A stretch of 37,578 nt of DNA, taken from UPXZ01 sp964634605. GTDB taxonomy: Bacteria; Bacteroidota; Bacteroidia; Bacteroidales; Paludibacteraceae. The translations under genes were made by a program, and so were the position numbers. The stretch covers positions 1 to 37,578 of the forward strand of contig CAZWLJ010000034.1 of assembly GCA_964634605.1 (NCBI GenBank), read 5' to 3'. Shown here piece by piece: positions 26,920 to 35,237 of this stretch. How positions within the stretch are numbered: the stretch's first letter is position 1; each line of letters opens with the position of its first letter. The notes below the pieces were generated by a model. It saw only the letters and a program-made list of their open reading frames with translations. It was not told the DNA's origin and did no database searches.

Positions 26920-29559
26920 TTATTTTGTTGATCGTGTGTGAATGGCTTGTCTGGTGTTGCCGGGAGTTGAACCAAGCAGCTGTTTGAAATAGAGCAGCTG
27001 ATCCTTGTAATACAGCAGAACATTGTCGATTTCGTGTATCACGGCATAGGATGATGTTTCGATTTGAGTAGCTTTGAGCAGGTCGCCGGAGTTGAACTTG
27101 AATTCGCGTGACATAATATTATATAATCCGCTGTTTGTTTTCACATGTACCGGTCTCGAGCGGTCAACAGGATCGCTGTATAAGGTTAAACCGTTGTTAT
27201 CGAGTTTCGTGTAGAGTTTATAATACGCTTTGGTGCCGGTAAGGCTGTAAGCAGCTGTTTCGTAAGGGATAACTGCCGATGTGGTATTATTGATGTAAAC
27301 CGAATTATCCTGAAAATGATAGCGGAGGAAGTTAGTCAGTTCGGCAGTAAGCTTATCCTTCAGCAGCTGATCTGTTTGCGCATTGATTACCTCCCACGTG
27401 GGCAGCCCCTGCTCTATGGCAGCAAGTACAGCTTCGTTGTTTGGAATATACACCGAGTAGTGATACGTATTGAAAAATTTTACATTTTCATCGAGCCCGG
27501 CAAACGATTTGTCTTTACCGAAAATTCCACTGCCCTGCAGCAAATTGAAAAACTCGCTAAACTGTTCGGTTTCGGACAGAATTTTATATACCGATTTATA
27601 AGGTGTTTGCAGAACAGAATTAGATACATACGTTTTACCGTTACCACGTCCGTTTGTTTCTCTGGTTTGGTCGTAAATTTTCTCAACCACCGGTTCGGAA
27701 GCGTTTTCCAGATTTCCACCGCCGATAATTTTCATACCCACTCCGGTTCCTTTCACGTTAAGCTGACCGCCTCCCTTGGTGCGATAAAATGTTTTTCCAT
27801 CTTCAATATTGCCCACCACGATATGATAATCGAGTATGTCGTCCAGACGGTCGAGCACTTCAGCGTCAGAAACCACACGAAGAGAGTCTTTTATTTCACC
27901 CGTTTCTTTCACGTATTCATAAGCTGTGGCAGTCACCTTGGTAAATCTGGGATTATACCAGAACTTGAAAATTTCCGGTTTGAGTTTTCCGAGCGATACC
28001 GGGTCGATATAATACATTCCTCTGCCCATCAGGCTGTTTTCAGGAGAAGACTGATCCCAGGGAACAATAAAACTGTACCGGCTGTCCATGGATAAAAGGT
28101 AGGCGTCGTATCCCAGTTTCTTCACTGCCCAGCGGAATATCTGCATGTTATCGTTCACTAACGTAGGTGCTGTTACGGCTACATACGATGCCGGAGCGTA
28201 AATTTTGTTGGTGATATATACCACCCCGTTGTTTCCTACGAGGGTTTTGATTACATGACTTTTCTCGATTCCCATCGGTTCCTTGCCATCGTCGAGCACA
28301 TCGGCAAATTTACTTGGTACCGCACCGATGAACGATGATTTCATCAGGTTTCTGAGCAGGTCGTCAAGCACGTCGTTCGGGATATTTTCAATGGTTTTGT
28401 ATTTCTCTATCAGGAACTTACCTCCACCGTTGAAAAAGAATGTATTTATTATTTCGTCCGATGGTGCGAAAATAGCTGCCATATCGGTTTGGAAACTCTG
28501 GTTGGCTCCCAGTGTATAAGTGTTCCATCCCGGGTCGAACTCGAGGTAACCTGCCTGCAACACTCCTTTTTGATTGGTCAGGTTCGAGCCATTAATGCTT
28601 CGTTCGGCAAAATAATTCTTTCTGAAGAGCGAGTCAATTTCAGGAATTGTAATTCCTTTTTCGAGCTCCTTTTCTCTGTAAACCTTGTAAGCGGCAGTGA
28701 GTGTGGCATCGTAATAAGGTGCCGAATATCGTTCGAGTATCTTGCTGAAAATTTTAATTTCCGGTGTAGTTCTTATGATCTCAGCCATATTGGCAGGTGG
28801 GATGAGCACATCCTGCAGGATATTGATATATCCGTTTTTGCAGGTAATATCTCGTGCTATCACTTTATTGCCGAAAATATGCGCATCGTTTTTCTCACGT
28901 TTCTGTCCGTTGTACATAAACGAAAAATCTTCGCTGGTTATGCCCTTGAAGTCCATCTGCTGCTGGAGGAAATGTACCATGGGCAGATTGCTCCTGTCTT
29001 TTACCAGGTAAACCGAACCTTTGTTGCGGTAATACTCCCAGTTTTTATTGTCGGGCATCGATTCCGCAGTTTCAAATGTGATGGAATCAAGAGCCGAGAA
29101 GGCAGTATTGCGGCGTAATGCCTGTCCTTTGACCGGACCTTCGGTACTCGACATCAGTTCAATCAGGTAAGCATTGTTGATCATCGAGGAGTTAAGGATG
29201 AGTTTTTTCTGAGACAGGGTGAAATCTTCATACCTCGTTACACCCCACGGATTTGATTTGTAAAACCGTTCGAATGCGGCATCATCACTTACAAACAGCG
29301 TTTTACTTCCGGTTCTCTGCAATACCTCTTTGTATTCGATATCGTTAATCAGCCGGAGATACGTTTCAAAGGTATGCTCTGTTCCATTTCCATCCTTATA
29401 TCCCTGCTCCAGCTGGTCGTAGATGCTCTCACCCAGCCACTCGGGCTTGTTGGTTTCGAGATAATCATCAGCACATGAACTGAAAATGAAGGTTGTGATT
29501 ATTATACTCACGACAGCAATGAGTACTCTTAATGTTGTTTTTGAAAATAGTTTTTTCAT
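26920..29559 (-). CDS. Large lipoprotein with about four FAS1 (fasciclin) units, first gene of the operon, 879 aa
   Basis: Lipoprotein signal peptide of 28 residues with lipobox FSSC, Cys29. I parse four FAS1-like units: about 43-255 (TLFVSDDAAFERFYKSNPWG; KNGYINILQDVLIPP), about 256-456 (AIFAPSDEIINTFFFNGGG; VGNNGVVYITNKIYAP), about 466-656 (YSFIVPWDQSSPENSL; ILDYHIVVGNIEDG; GKTYVSNSVLQTP) and about 655-850 (YSVYIPNNEAVLAAIEQGLP; NFLRYHFQDNSVYIN; TNSGLYNIMSRE). Units three and four are divergent. Each keeps the fasciclin pattern of an early 'F.P.n.a' strand, a middle 'L.yHi' helix and a final 'ngv.y.i' strand. It is probably a rod-like, surface-exposed adhesion or docking lipoprotein. As first gene it follows a TAAATTTG promoter-like element at 29633-29640 and precedes SusC by 6 nt. 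Confidence 0.88.
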   Translation of the reverse strand: MKKLFSKTTLRVLIAVVSIIITTFIFSSCADDYLETNKPEWLGESIYDQLEQGYKDGNGTEHTFETYLRLINDIEYKEVLQRTGSKTLFVSDDAAFERFYKSNPWGVTRYEDFTLSQKKLILNSSMINNAYLIELMSSTEGPVKGQALRRNTAFSALDSITFETAESMPDNKNWEYYRNKGSVYLVKDRSNLPMVHFLQQQMDFKGITSEDFSFMYNGQKREKNDAHIFGNKVIARDITCKNGYINILQDVLIPPANMAEIIRTTPEIKIFSKILERYSAPYYDATLTAAYKVYREKELEKGITIPEIDSLFRKNYFAERSINGSNLTNQKGVLQAGYLEFDPGWNTYTLGANQSFQTDMAAIFAPSDEIINTFFFNGGGKFLIEKYKTIENIPNDVLDDLLRNLMKSSFIGAVPSKFADVLDDGKEPMGIEKSHVIKTLVGNNGVVYITNKIYAPASYVAVTAPTLVNDNMQIFRWAVKKLGYDAYLLSMDSRYSFIVPWDQSSPENSLMGRGMYYIDPVSLGKLKPEIFKFWYNPRFTKVTATAYEYVKETGEIKDSLRVVSDAEVLDRLDDILDYHIVVGNIEDGKTFYRTKGGGQLNVKGTGVGMKIIGGGNLENASEPVVEKIYDQTRETNGRGNGKTYVSNSVLQTPYKSVYKILSETEQFSEFFNLLQGSGIFGKDKSFAGLDENVKFFNTYHYSVYIPNNEAVLAAIEQGLPTWEVINAQTDQLLKDKLTAELTNFLRYHFQDNSVYINNTTSAVIPYETAAYSLTGTKAYYKLYTKLDNNGLTLYSDPVDRSRPVHVKTNSGLYNIMSREFKFNSGDLLKATQIETSSYAVIHEIDNVLLYYKDQLLYFKQLLGSTPGNTRQAIHTRSTK

Positions 29560-29632
29560 GTTTGAATTTATGTCAATTTGATTCTATGTAGATAAACACC
29601 CCGCTTGCCGGAGTTTTTTCACCGTATATACA

Positions 29633-29640
29633 CAAATTTA
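29633..29640 (-). promoter_or_regulatory. Candidate -7 promoter element for the FAS1/SusCD operon
   Basis: TAAATTTG on the minus strand matches TAnnTTTG, about 74 nt before the first ATG of the operon. No TTG at -33 is visible. The leader carries a short G/C-rich stretch (29608-29623). No sigma/anti-sigma genes lie nearby. Confidence 0.4.
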
Positions 29641-30430
29641 TTTGGGTGTCTTTTTTGAATAATGCAGGAGATTGATTTTTGTCAGGTTTTTGTTATCAAA
29701 AGCCAGACCCGAATCGGGAATCCGAAGGGAGAAAGGAGTAGTCGGTGTTTTCATAAAGTACTTGAAAAAGGTTTAAACATTAGATTTAAAAAGACAAACT
29801 TTTTATATCGAAAGTCGCCGTTTGATATCATCAATCAGTATTCCGTGAGATTTTATGTACCCGGTTATTTTAATCAATACGTTTGGTATAAACTTAATAT
29901 CAATAATCGAATTCTGGTTTTCAATCCGGAAGAATAACTTTTATCATAATATTTGGATGCAAAAATAATCAAATTATTTTAATAACCTTTCAAATTAAAT
30001 CCAAAAAATTTAATAATCAGATACTTTTAATACTTTTACCTGTCCGGCCGGAAAATCCGGGAACCGGAGATAACACCTGAAACGACTAATATCACGGAGT
30101 TTGAGTGATTCTCAGGCAGTATGTGCGATGAAATGAACGGATATTCCCGGTCAGAAAAATATTGAAGACTCAACTTCTGGAGCTTGGCCGGATTATTTTC
30201 TAATCCGCTGATTCTTTTGGATTACAATATAATTTTCTGCGGGTTGCGGATGAACATATAAACTCTTCAGCAAATTTCCAGCTTGTATATTATAATGTAT
30301 AAATTTTTCTTCGACATCAAACATCCGGTTTTTTATAGCCGCACCTGTATCTGTTTTTCACTTTTATCATTAACAGAGTTTTTCGGATGTATTTTCTCAG
30401 ACGACTGATACAGCGAACACGCTGTTCAGT

Positions 30431-30470
30431 AATAAAAAAAAAGTGCCCTGCGTTTGATTGCAGGACACTT
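30431..30470 (-). terminator. Intrinsic terminator after the 948-aa gene
   Basis: AAGTGCCCTGC (30441-30451) pairs with GCAGGACACTT (30460-30470), an 11-bp stem with one C/A mismatch and an 8-nt loop. On the minus strand a run of nine T follows. It lies 29 nt past the stop at 30500. Confidence 0.85.
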
Positions 30471-30499
30471 TTCAGTCAATTATTTTCTTAAAAAACGGT

Positions 30500-33346
30500 T
30501 TATTTCAGCACCACTTTCTGAACATAGTTTTTGAACCTCACGATATACACACCGGTGGCTAAACGTGCTTTGCGGTTAAGTTTCTGTCCGGTTGCCGAAT
30601 AAACTTCGAAGTTGTCAACGCCATCAATGGTGATAATGTTGTTGATTGTACGGATTTTGTTTTCTGCAGGGAACACATTTTTTACTCCAGTGGTTTCACC
30701 TGCAAACTCGAAGATCCATGCTGAGGCAGAACCTGCATCAGCCAGCCAGTTCACGATATCTGAATTGGCTGCGGCGGCATGAAGCGGATCCGTATCTGCA
30801 AGCGTAGGATCAATCCAGAACGAACGGGTTTTTCCCAGCTGGGTGATTGCAAAATTGTTGTCTGCTGTCGAAGCTAAAGCAAGTTTTCCATCTGCAGTTA
30901 CATACAATCCTTTGCCTTTATTTACGATGTTAGCTACCTGAGTCTGGTCGGGTGTCAGTTCGAAACGGAACAACTGGGCATCTGAATTTTCGTCTTTATC
31001 CTCGTAGGTGTAAGCTTCACCTTCAGCGCGGCCGTTAGATGACATCGCTTTACCCGAGGCATAACCCGTACCCGCCATATCGTTGATCAGACGGAACCAT
31101 TTATGAGCGCCAGCGTTTTTCGATACCAGCAACTTAACATCGGTATTTACAACCAATGTTCCGGCTGCACTGTTCATGGCAAGAATGGCATTCTTCATCT
31201 CGTCCTGAGTCAGGTTATCGGCATTTTTAGCTTCCTCGGCAACTATCAGATTTTCCAGGGCTGTCACAGAAGCTGAATTATACTGACCTATTTCTGAACC
31301 TGCAAAACCTTTTAACTGATCCACTTTGGCGCGCATCTGCATTCTTTTGATCAGATAGGCATCCTTAAAGTCGGTAATATCTTCGGAACTTACATACTCG
31401 AATCTCCAGGCCGAAGATGAACCTGCTCCTGATTCCCAGTTTACAATATGACTACCGTCTGCCTGAGCATGAAGGGGAGCCTTACCTGAAGGTCTGATCG
31501 AGAAAGAAACATTATCGAGGGGAGTAATTGCAAATTCGGTTTCAGGTGCAGTCTCCACGATTGCTCCCTCGGTACTCATGTAGTATCCGTTCGCTTTGTT
31601 TACCATTTTAACAGCTTTAGTGGCATCTTCGTTGAGCTCGAAAGTAAATAACTGAGCATCGGAGTTAACGTTTTTTGTCTCGAATGTGTATTTATCATTC
31701 AGGTTTCTGCCGTTTGATGATATCGCTTTATCGGTAGCATAAGAGGCTGTTGAGTTACTTACCAGTCTGAACCATTTCTTTTTTACTAATGTCGACAAGG
31801 TGGAAACATCCCGGTTGCACTCAAAAGCTACCATGGCATCCTTCAAGGCCTGAATAGAGGCTTTAAGTTCATCCTGGTTCATGGTAGCCATGTTTTTGGC
31901 TTTTTCGGCAGTTATCACTGTATTGAATGCAGTACGCTTTGCAGGAGTATACTGACCGAATTCGTCACCCTCAACCGACAAATCATACATACTCTGCGCT
32001 TTGGTTATTGAATTTGTAAGTTCAACTCTGAATACTTCATCTTCGGACAGGAATAGCCAGGATGAATTATCATTGGCATTCCCGGTCCAGTTCATCAGTC
32101 CCCAGCCATTGCCAGAACCTCCGGCATGCAAACGCAATGCAGGGGTTGAACTTGTCGAATTTTCAATCCAGAAACGAAATGCTTTGTTGGATGTTTCGTT
32201 ACTGGTAATGAAGCGAAGCGCTGAAGTTGGCATTTCACTTTGTGTAGCCAAATTAGTACCTGAAGGAAAGTCTGTCTGCAGATATTCCTGCGATCCCTTA
32301 TTTTGCAGCGCAAAACCATCGCCGTTGGCAACCAGTTTCCAGAGCTGGGTTTCATTCGGAATAACGGCTAAATTTTTAACCTGTGTACCGGTACCGGCAG
32401 CAGGAGCTGTCATATAGGTGTTTGCAGGACGGGTACCTTGTATATAATACCATACTTCACTGACATCATTGCTTAGTTCAGGAAGGATAACCTGAGATTT
32501 AAATATAGTAAAGATTGCATTTAACTCGTCAATTGCATTTGTAATTTCTTCGAGAGTTAATGTCGGTCTGTCATACACTTCCTGAGCGACTTCAATTGCT
32601 CCCAATAATGCTTCGCGATCTTCCGGTGCAAACTGTCCCGGATTGAAACCTTCCGAGGTGTTATTTAAAGCTGTTTTTACAGTATTGATAGCATTAAGCA
32701 GCAAATCTTTTGTATCTTTCATGGCCTCGGCCGGAGTGCGAAAAAGTACTGCCTGATTTAAGTTTCCTCCGGGCCAGGAGTAAACACTCCATAATTCACG
32801 GTTGGTACTCATTGATGTCAAACAAAACGAACGGGTACCTTCTGAAGTATTGAATGTAATTTTATTGGCAGCATCTACTACCGTATTCACATTGTCAACA
32901 ATGAATACTCCCCCGTTGACAGCATCCCATCCTGCAGCATCCCAGGTAATGGTGTAGCCTGTGGTTGGTACTAACCGGAGGGGAATGGCAGGCATGGCAG
33001 ATGTCACCGTCAATTTGGCAGATTTGGCCAGCGTGTTATGCCTTTCTACCGCTCCGTCAACATTCATGAAGCTACCATTTTTTTTGTTTACCAGAGCAAC
33101 TCCTGTTCCGTTTGCCACAACTTTCCACAACTGTTCATCGGCACCTGTATAAGCCTGATATCTGATGGTATCATCAGGTTCCACACTAACCCATGTTCTC
33201 ATCCGGTTGCTGGCATCGCGTGGATTACATTTAATCATATACCAGGTTTCATTGCCTTCTGTACTGATTACAGGCACAGTAGTTACAGACAAAGCACTGT
33301 ATATGCATGCCAGGGTTAAAAAAGTAATTAATAAAAGTCTTTTCAT
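30500..33346 (-). CDS. Modular T9SS cargo protein (trefoil-like and FIVAR-like modules), 948 aa
   Basis: Signal peptide of about 21 residues (MKRLLLITFLTLACIYSALS). Module order: A-like trefoil (about 34-192, QLWKVVANGTGVALVNKKNG), FIVAR-like F (205-285, NTSEGFNPGQFAPEDREAL), A (298-436, IQGTRPANTYMTAP and RLHAGGSGNGWGLMNWTGNA), F (441-513, VEGDEFGQYTPAKRTAF), B (523-653, KKWFRLVSNSTASYATDKAI and GSHIVNWESGAGSSSAW), F (660-735), B (748-882, QLFRFELTPDQTQVANIV) and a T9SS type A sorting domain (890-948, LATGVYIVRFKNYVQKVVLK). It lacks the InlB-like and GEVED-like domains of its relatives at 5825-13033. A surface lectin-like or adhesive protein is inferred. It lies 61 nt downstream of a RidA gene with no terminator or -7 element visible between. 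Confidence 0.87.
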   Translation of the reverse strand: MKRLLLITFLTLACIYSALSVTTVPVISTEGNETWYMIKCNPRDASNRMRTWVSVEPDDTIRYQAYTGADEQLWKVVANGTGVALVNKKNGSFMNVDGAVERHNTLAKSAKLTVTSAMPAIPLRLVPTTGYTITWDAAGWDAVNGGVFIVDNVNTVVDAANKITFNTSEGTRSFCLTSMSTNRELWSVYSWPGGNLNQAVLFRTPAEAMKDTKDLLLNAINTVKTALNNTSEGFNPGQFAPEDREALLGAIEVAQEVYDRPTLTLEEITNAIDELNAIFTIFKSQVILPELSNDVSEVWYYIQGTRPANTYMTAPAAGTGTQVKNLAVIPNETQLWKLVANGDGFALQNKGSQEYLQTDFPSGTNLATQSEMPTSALRFITSNETSNKAFRFWIENSTSSTPALRLHAGGSGNGWGLMNWTGNANDNSSWLFLSEDEVFRVELTNSITKAQSMYDLSVEGDEFGQYTPAKRTAFNTVITAEKAKNMATMNQDELKASIQALKDAMVAFECNRDVSTLSTLVKKKWFRLVSNSTASYATDKAISSNGRNLNDKYTFETKNVNSDAQLFTFELNEDATKAVKMVNKANGYYMSTEGAIVETAPETEFAITPLDNVSFSIRPSGKAPLHAQADGSHIVNWESGAGSSSAWRFEYVSSEDITDFKDAYLIKRMQMRAKVDQLKGFAGSEIGQYNSASVTALENLIVAEEAKNADNLTQDEMKNAILAMNSAAGTLVVNTDVKLLVSKNAGAHKWFRLINDMAGTGYASGKAMSSNGRAEGEAYTYEDKDENSDAQLFRFELTPDQTQVANIVNKGKGLYVTADGKLALASTADNNFAITQLGKTRSFWIDPTLADTDPLHAAAANSDIVNWLADAGSASAWIFEFAGETTGVKNVFPAENKIRTINNIITIDGVDNFEVYSATGQKLNRKARLATGVYIVRFKNYVQKVVLK

Positions 33347-33407
33347 AATAATTAAATTTGAATTAAATAGATATTGTATATTCGATGTTTATAAATTTCA
33401 TTATACT

Positions 33408-33785
33408 CTACCGTGCAGCTATCGTTTCAATTTCCACCAATGCTCCCAGTGGCAGATCCTTTACCGCAAATGCCGAACGGGCGGGACAATCCGATGAATA
33501 GTATTTTTTATACACGTCATTCATAGCTGCAAAGTTGGAAATGTCCGAAAGAAACACAGTTGATTTTACCACATCTGCAAACGTGTATCCGGCCGCTTCC
33601 AGGATGGCGGCTATGTTTCTGAAAACCTGTTCGGTTTGCAATTCTGCTGTAGTAGATTCGATTTTCCCTGATAAAGGGCTGATGGGAAGCTGGCCCGATA
33701 TGTAAAGCGTGCCGTTAATTTCAACAGCCTGACTATACGGACCAATGGCAGCGGGTGCCTGATTGGTAGTAATGATTGTTTTCAT
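33408..33785 (-). CDS. ridA: RidA-family enamine/imine deaminase
   Basis: 125 residues, full length for the Rid/YjgF family. RidA proteins hydrolyse reactive enamine/imine intermediates such as 2-aminoacrylate released by PLP enzymes, protecting other PLP enzymes; they act in the cytosol as trimers. Sequence support: APAAIGPYSQA at the N-terminus with the pocket Tyr17, YISGQLP with Ser30 and Gly31, and the C-terminal CPARSAF with Arg103 and VEIE with Glu118, matching Arg105 and Glu120 of E. coli RidA. These keep the active-deaminase pattern. It has a good promoter 25 nt upstream and is the only housekeeping-type metabolic gene in the window. It probably shares a transcript with the 948-residue surface protein downstream, which is an odd pairing. 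Confidence 0.95.
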   Translation of the reverse strand: MKTIITTNQAPAAIGPYSQAVEINGTLYISGQLPISPLSGKIESTTAELQTEQVFRNIAAILEAAGYTFADVVKSTVFLSDISNFAAMNDVYKKYYSSDCPARSAFAVKDLPLGALVEIETIAAR

Positions 33786-33810
33786 GGTTAACCTGTAATT
33801 TACAAGGGAA

Positions 33811-33840
33811 CAAAGGTATGAAATAAATCAATCGCATCAA
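33811..33840 (-). promoter_or_regulatory. Promoter of ridA
   Basis: On the minus strand TTG (33838-33840), 19 nt spacer, then TACCTTTG (33811-33818), matching the Bacteroidota -33/-7 consensus TTG-N19-TAnnTTTG. It predicts a short leader of about 20 nt. Confidence 0.65.
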
Positions 33841-33958
33841 TATATTTTAAATTTTTTATGTTAAACATTATCTATATTTGTAAAAACGTTTAATATATAT
33901 CATCTCCATTTTACAACCGAATTGAATAAAAGAACATTTGGAAATAAAATCAACAACT

Positions 33959-33991
33959 TTTGAAATACTAAAAATAATTTACATATATTTG
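33959..33991 (+). promoter_or_regulatory. Promoter of the BON/SH3b genes
   Basis: TTTG at 33959-33962, 21-nt spacer, TATATTTG at 33984-33991. It matches the Bacteroidota consensus and gives a leader of about 120 nt before the ATG at 34119. Confidence 0.6.
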
Positions 33992-34118
33992 CATTTTTAG
34001 CACAGTTATTGCTGTAAATTTATGCGGAATAAAAAAAGACAATCTGGTTATTTCAAACAAAATAGATCAGGTTATGGTTATATTCATTAAAAAACTAACT
34101 TTTTAAAAACAAAAAAAC

Positions 34119-34601
34119 ATGAAAAAAACAAGTTTCTTTTCCATGCTGGCACTTACTCTGCTGATAGCAGTAGGTGTAACATCGTGTAAACCAAAAGATG
34201 CAGACGTACTGAAAGCTGTTCAAACAGCTATTGCTGCAAGTCCTGACGCTACGGGAGTTACCGTTACAGTCGAAAAAGGTGTTGTAACCCTTGCGGGCGA
34301 AGTTAAAGATGATGCTACAAGTGTTGCACTCAACGCACTTGCAGCAGGTGTTAAAGATGTTAAATCTGTAGTGAACAACCTGACAGTCGTTCCTCCTCCA
34401 CCCGTTATCAGCGCCACCGATCAGGCATTAATCGACGGACTGGTTGCTGCTCTGAAAGACAATCCCACCGTTACCACTGCAGTTAAAGACGGAATCATCA
34501 CTCTGACCGGCGAAGTGAAAAAGGCAGATCTGCCTAAAATACTTCAGAAAATTTCGACGCTGAAACCGGTAAAAATCGACAATCAACTCATTGTTAAATA
34601 A
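34119..34601 (+). CDS. Lipoprotein with two BON domains
   Basis: 160 residues. Lipoprotein signal peptide with lipobox VTSC, Cys23. BON domain 1 is about residues 26-92, with the typical VTVTVEKGVVTLAGEVKDD strand pair and a glycine in LAGEV. A short proline hinge VPPPP follows (91-95). BON domain 2 is about 97-160, with TAVKDGIITLTGEVKKADL. BON domains bind phospholipid surfaces or other envelope ligands; E. coli OsmY and DolP (YraP) have two. The location should be the periplasmic or outer face of an envelope membrane. The next gene begins 9 nt downstream, so they are very likely co-transcribed. A role in envelope integrity or osmotic stress is inferred from family and neighbours. Confidence 0.9.
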   Translation: MKKTSFFSMLALTLLIAVGVTSCKPKDADVLKAVQTAIAASPDATGVTVTVEKGVVTLAGEVKDDATSVALNALAAGVKDVKSVVNNLTVVPPPPVISATDQALIDGLVAALKDNPTVTTAVKDGIITLTGEVKKADLPKILQKISTLKPVKIDNQLIVK

Positions 34602-34610
34602 TTAAGCTTT

Positions 34611-35030
34611 ATGACACTGAAAGAAAAATATGCAGCCCTGATTGACGCTGCCAATCAGGCCGGAGCAACAAACCTGCAGGCAGTTGAACAGAATGGTGTT
34701 CTATATATTAACGGTGATGTGCCAAGCGGCGCCGCCAAAGACCATCTTTGGGAAGTATACGGAACCATTGATCCGAATTTCACGGCCGGTGATCTGGTAC
34801 TGAATGTCAATGCAATAGTAGTGGAAGGCGGAAAAGTACGCGTAATCACCAAAGAAGGAAACCTCAACATCCGCAAAGGGCCCGGAACCGATCAGCCAAT
34901 CGTGGGAAAAGCTGCCAAAGGAGAAATTATTACCCTCATCAGCAAATCCAGTGAACAGTGGTGGCTGGTGAAAACCAACGACGGCGAACAGGGATATTCG
35001 TACGCTGCTTATCTCGAACCTGTAGTATAA
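34611..35030 (+). CDS. SH3b-domain protein with BON-like N-terminal half, no signal peptide
   Basis: 139 residues. Residues about 76-139 form a bacterial SH3 (SH3b) domain: NLNIRKGPGTDQPIVGKAAK is the usual 'lNvRsGPgt.....l.kG' strand pattern, followed by WWLVKT and GYSYAAYLEPV. SH3b domains usually bind cell-wall peptides. The N-terminal 70 residues (KEKYAALIDAANQ, GVLYINGDVPSGAAKDHLW) resemble a BON-type fold, which fits the preceding gene. No signal peptide or lipobox follows the ATG at 34611 or any nearby in-frame ATG, so the protein looks cytosolic, or exported by an unknown route. The stop-to-start gap from the BON lipoprotein is only 9 nt. Confidence 0.82.
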   Translation: MTLKEKYAALIDAANQAGATNLQAVEQNGVLYINGDVPSGAAKDHLWEVYGTIDPNFTAGDLVLNVNAIVVEGGKVRVITKEGNLNIRKGPGTDQPIVGKAAKGEIITLISKSSEQWWLVKTNDGEQGYSYAAYLEPVV

Positions 35031-35061
35031 GCCAGCACCCGGCTCCCCGAAACGGGAAATG

Positions 35062-35158
35062 ACAGAGAAGAGAATGTATGTGTGGGTAAATGTATTCAAT
35101 ATACTTATTTCAGGCACCAATTACCTGTTTCATCCCATTCAGGTTCTCTCTTCTCTGT
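35062..35158. repeat. 12-bp inverted repeat with a 73-nt loop
   Basis: ACAGAGAAGAGA (35062-35073) against TCTCTTCTCTGT (35147-35158), perfect. The enclosed segment contains smaller self-complementary pieces (CAGG/CCTG, GAAT/ATTC). It lies between the SH3b and YegP-like genes. A poor T-run follows (AATTTATT), so it is an atypical terminator or a structured RNA element. Confidence 0.5.
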
Positions 35159-35237
35159 AATTTATTACCCGTAAGTCATACATTTTTTACACTTTCTAAA
35201 TGATAACTTTAAAATTCAAAATTCAAATTTGATAAAC

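Larger units (their letters stand above)
29560..30499. other. 940-bp region without a convincing gene
   Basis: It contains the presumed operon leader and promoter (29633-29640) at one end and the terminator of the 948-residue gene (30431-30470) at the other. Between them I see a perfect palindrome TCCGGCCGGA (30043-30052) and a 7-bp hairpin CGGATTA/TAATCCG (30189-30207). A plus-strand 91-codon frame at 29662-29937 has no family resemblance, no signal peptide and no convincing upstream signal, so I do not call it. Confidence 0.55.
33786..34118. other. Divergent intergenic region between ridA and the BON lipoprotein gene
   Basis: 333 bp, very AT-rich, no gene. It holds the ridA promoter (33811-33840, minus) and a good plus-strand promoter (33959-33991). 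A further TATATTTG at 33873-33880 on the plus strand lacks a -33 box. No riboswitch-like structure was noticed. Confidence 0.6.

Noticed and set aside
27316..28095. 259-codon plus-strand frame inside the four-FAS1 gene
   Set aside because: Fully antisense to a well-supported lipoprotein gene. Its translation shows no recognisable domain and is rich in residues expected from reverse-strand reading.
13517..29559. Classical polysaccharide utilisation locus
   Set aside because: Two SusCD pairs are present, but no glycoside hydrolase, lyase, sulfatase, hybrid two-component system or sigma/anti-sigma genes are seen.
29878..29885. TACGTTTG promoter-like box on the plus strand
   Set aside because: No -33 box and no gene downstream on that strand for several kilobases.
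29662..29937. Plus-strand 91-codon frame in the large gap
   Set aside because: No signal peptide, no domain resemblance, no promoter at the right place, and composition like surrounding non-coding DNA.
34701..35120. Minus-strand frame opposite the SH3b gene
   Set aside because: Antisense to a recognisable SH3b domain, no promoter, and it extends into a structured intergenic repeat.
35229..35237. TTG start for the YegP-like gene
   Set aside because: The ATG at 35238 gives the family's exact usual length of 110 residues.
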